A stretch of 36,199 nt of DNA, taken from assembly GCA_039908345.1 (NCBI GenBank), contig JAMOBD010000029.1, positions 1 through 36,199 of the forward strand. The letters run 5' to 3'. This document shows positions 34,400 to 36,199 of this stretch, in pieces. Both the position numbers and the translations under genes were made by a program. Every line of letters starts with the position of its first letter. The first letter of the stretch is position 1. The DNA is from Magnetospirillum sp. WYHS-4. GTDB taxonomy: Bacteria > Pseudomonadota > Alphaproteobacteria > Rhodospirillales > GLO-3. Under the pieces are notes generated by a model. That model made no database searches and was not told the origin of the DNA. It worked only from the letters and a program-made list of their open reading frames with translations.

Positions 34400-35229
34400 G
34401 GCAGCAGGCTTTCGTCCAGCTCGCCCCGGTAGGCGACCGCAGCCGGGCCGGTCATCAGCACGTGGCCGTCGGGCAGCCATTCGATGGCCAGGGTCCCGCC
34501 GTCCAGCACCACGTCGGCCTTGCGGCCCGTCAGGCCCCGCCGGGCCGCCGCCACCAGGGTGGCGCAGGCGCCGGTGCCGCAGGCCCGGGTGATGCCGGCG
34601 CCCCGTTCCCAGACCCGCATGCGGATGGCACCCGGCGACAGGACCTGCGCCGCCTCGATGTTGGCGAATTGGGGGAAGAGGGCGTGGGTCTCCAGGCAGG
34701 GGCCGTGCTCCGCCAGGTCCACGGCCTGGACATCGGGAACGAAGAACACCGCGTGGGGATTGCCCATGCTCACTCCCACCGGGTCCTGCAAGGGGCCCGC
34801 GCCGATGCCCAGGTGCAAGGTGTCGCGGGCTTCCGACAAGGGAATGTCGCGCCAGTCCAGGCGCGCCGGCCCCATGTCGACGCCGACCAGGCCATCCTCG
34901 CGAACCTCGCAATCCAGAAGACCGACCACGGTCTCGACCAGGACCTCGCGCCGTCCGGTTTCCGCCATGACCAGCCAAGCCACGCAGCGCGTCGCGTTGC
35001 CGCAGGCCCCCGCTTCCGAGCCGTCGGCGTTGTAGATGCGCATGAACAGGTCGGCCTGGGTGTCCCTGGCCGGCTCCAGCACGATCAACTGGTCGCAGCC
35101 GACGCCGGTATGGCGGTCGGCGACGGCCTGGATTTGGGCGGGCGCGAATCCGCCGCCGCCTGCGCGGCGGTCGAAAACCGCGAAGTCGTTGCCGAGACCG
35201 TGCATCTTGACGAAGGACCGGATGCCCAT
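34396..35229 (-). CDS. dapF: diaminopimelate epimerase DapF
   Basis: The 277-residue PLP-independent racemase converts LL- to meso-diaminopimelate for lysine and peptidoglycan. The N-terminus has [17 protein letters not shown], and [15 protein letters not shown]. The two catalytic Cys lie in [11 protein letters not shown] (Cys76) and in [16 protein letters not shown], near residue 220. Substrate contacts [12 protein letters not shown] and [10 protein letters not shown] are present. The two-lobed fold length is normal. The ATG at 35229 has weak ribosome site; the Fe-S protein gene ends 10 bases upstream. Its stop overlaps the MNT gene start, the first link of a chain of ATGA overlaps through to ftsY. 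This is an essential gene in most species. Confidence 0.96.
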   Translation of the reverse strand: MGIRSFVKMHGLGNDFAVFDRRAGGGGFAPAQIQAVADRHTGVGCDQLIVLEPARDTQADLFMRIYNADGSEAGACGNATRCVAWLVMAETGRREVLVETVVGLLDCEVREDGLVGVDMGPARLDWRDIPLSEARDTLHLGIGAGPLQDPVGVSMGNPHAVFFVPDVQAVDLAEHGPCLETHALFPQFANIEAAQVLSPGAIRMRVWERGAGITRACGTGACATLVAAARRGLTGRKADVVLDGGTLAIEWLPDGHVLMTGPAAVAYRGELDESLLP

Positions 35230-35239
35230 GGCCCGATTC

Positions 35240-35899
35240 TTACGACCCCGCCCCCCCGCGAGTCCACAGGAAAGCCTGCATGTGGAAGCGGGCCTGGGCC
35301 GGCGGATGGATGTGGGCGCGGCCCACGGGGCAGGCGCGCCGCGCCCGGCAGCCCCATTCGCGGCATTCGACGCCCTGCATCTCCCTCAGATGGCTGAGGC
35401 AGGCCGGAATGTCGTAGCCCCCGTTCCGGAAGGCCGCGACGGGGCAGGCATGAAGACAGGGCCTGTCGGGACAGGCGTCGCAAGCGTGATCGGGCCGCGG
35501 CGGCGGGGGCAGGTCCCGTCGTTCGGCAAAGGCCAGGGCGCCCCGCCAGGACAGCCAGAGACCATGTTCGGGATGGATCAGCAGGCCCAGCGGCGAAGGT
35601 TTAAGGCCCAAGGCCTCCATGGCCCACCGCTGAAAGGGTAGCCAGGGCGGTCCCTCGAAGGGATAAAGCGCCGTCGCCCCGACCTGGCGGGCCACCCCGT
35701 CGATGACGCGGCGCGACCAGGCGTCCAGGGGGTCGGATTCGTCGCGGCGGGCGCCTTCGAAGGCGGCCCAGAAGGAATTCCCCACCCCGCCCACCAGCAC
35801 CAGCGTGCCCGGCGCGCCGGGAACCCCGTCGTCGGGCCCGGGATGGAAGGCGCCCAAGGGTGACAGTCCGTGGGCGGCAAGCGGCGCGGCGAAATCCAT
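35240..35899 (-). CDS. ferredoxin-like protein with two Cys clusters (QueG-related)
   Basis: The 219-residue protein has no recognised N-terminal enzyme domain, but [19 protein letters not shown] and [17 protein letters not shown] suggest a compact alpha/beta domain. The C-terminal part holds Cys-rich motifs [14 protein letters not shown] (CxxCx4CxxxCP) and later [20 protein letters not shown]. These would bind two iron-sulfur clusters, in the arrangement seen at the end of epoxyqueuosine reductase QueG, although the rest of QueG is lacking. Function unknown; electron transfer is likely. ATG 35899 lies 3 bases after a TAG in the same frame. The stop is 10 bases before dapF, so it could head the dapF chain. 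Confidence 0.8.
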   Translation of the reverse strand: MDFAAPLAAHGLSPLGAFHPGPDDGVPGAPGTLVLVGGVGNSFWAAFEGARRDESDPLDAWSRRVIDGVARQVGATALYPFEGPPWLPFQRWAMEALGLKPSPLGLLIHPEHGLWLSWRGALAFAERRDLPPPPRPDHACDACPDRPCLHACPVAAFRNGGYDIPACLSHLREMQGVECREWGCRARRACPVGRAHIHPPAQARFHMQAFLWTRGGAGS

Positions 35900-36199
35900 G
35901 CCCTAGATTGGGCTTGAACAGGGCCGCCAGATGGACTCGGGTTCGGGGATCGGCGATTTCGTTGAACAGGCGGAGCAGCTCGCGGCCTTCCGGTGTCGTC
36001 AGGGGGTTCGGTCGGTCGCTCGACTCCTGGCTGGGAAACAGGCTGTCGATGGAAATGTCGAAGCAGCGCGACAGGCCCAGCAGTTCGTGTGGCGTGAAGG
36101 AACCGGAACGGCCGGCCTCGCCTTTGCGCACCCGCTCTTCGGTCGCTTCCAGGTTGGCCGCCAGGGCGGCACGGGACAGGCCTTTCTCGCCGCGCAAGC
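35601..36199 (-). CDS. XRE-type transcriptional regulator, partial and possibly frameshifted
   Basis: The gene runs off the right edge, so its N-terminus is missing. The visible part begins with a helix-turn-helix of the Cro/CI type (GLSRAALAANLEATEERVRK), then LGLSRCFDISIDSLFPS, and a tail (LLRLFNEIADPRTRVHLAAL) typical of alphaproteobacterial XRE regulators that end shortly after such a helix. In this frame no stop occurs until 35601, so it would overlap the ferredoxin-like gene by 299 bases with Arg-rich antisense-like residues. A stop exists at 35903-35905 in the ferredoxin frame, 3 bases before its ATG. A frameshift (real or sequencing) near 35920, or an unusual overlap, explains this. 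The end coordinate is uncertain. Confidence 0.6.
   Translation of the reverse strand, partial: LRGEKGLSRAALAANLEATEERVRKGEAGRSGSFTPHELLGLSRCFDISIDSLFPSQESSDRPNPLTTPEGRELLRLFNEIADPRTRVHLAALFKPNLGHGFRRAACRPRTVTLGRLPSRARRRGSRRAGHAGAGGRGGEFLLGRLRRRPPRRIRPPGRLVAPRHRRGGPPGRGDGALSLRGTALATLSAVGHGGLGP

Overview
The window is about 36 kb of GC-rich, densely packed bacterial chromosome. It is most likely from an alphaproteobacterium of the Rhodospirillales (Magnetospirillum-like). This is inferred from dnaK-dnaJ behind an alphaproteobacterial-type heat-shock promoter, a 41-residue single-cysteine bL36, the dapF/mtaB/ftsY cluster, a fused malic enzyme-phosphotransacetylase, and the many sensor kinases. 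No database search was possible, so the lineage is an inference.

Layout. Positions 1-1.7 kb form an accessory edge. It holds one clearly AT-rich, foreign-looking gene (506-1594, minus) with a TIR-like/nucleoside-deoxyribosyltransferase-like N-terminal domain and an unrecognised C-terminal half. A 13-bp tandem repeat lies on its left and a degenerate tRNA-like sequence at the right AT/GC boundary. Core genes follow: an AEC transporter and an RlmI-type rRNA methyltransferase (plus strand), then a cluster of stem-loops. The minus-strand set aspC-maeB-CHASE kinase-rsmD comes next, then a MarR regulator and an Xaa-Pro aminopeptidase.

From 12.6 to 25.2 kb the window is rich in signalling genes: a degenerate Hpt/receiver protein with a methyltransferase, a FecR-domain protein, a YdcF-like protein, a second CHASE-type kinase, rpmJ with its own promoter and terminator, a periplasmic heme protein (DUF3365 type), a dCMP deaminase, a PAS-PAS-GGDEF protein paired with a coiled-coil protein, two small secreted proteins, CheW, a LuxR-type response regulator, and a convergent hybrid kinase.

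From 25.4 to 36.2 kb come dnaJ-dnaK, a first MNT/HEPN pair, DUF1848, a small protein with a DUF2141 protein, a response regulator, and the chain dapF-mntA-hepT-mtaB-ftsY. Every junction in that chain is a 4-base ATGA overlap. A ferredoxin-like protein and a partial XRE regulator close the window.

The best candidates for something new are the TIR-like solo gene, the MNT/HEPN pair embedded in an operon of core genes with a changed catalytic motif, and the Hpt-receiver protein that has lost its phosphorylation residues in both domains. No CRISPR array, insertion sequence, rRNA or complete tRNA was seen, and no gap longer than 300 bases lacks a gene.
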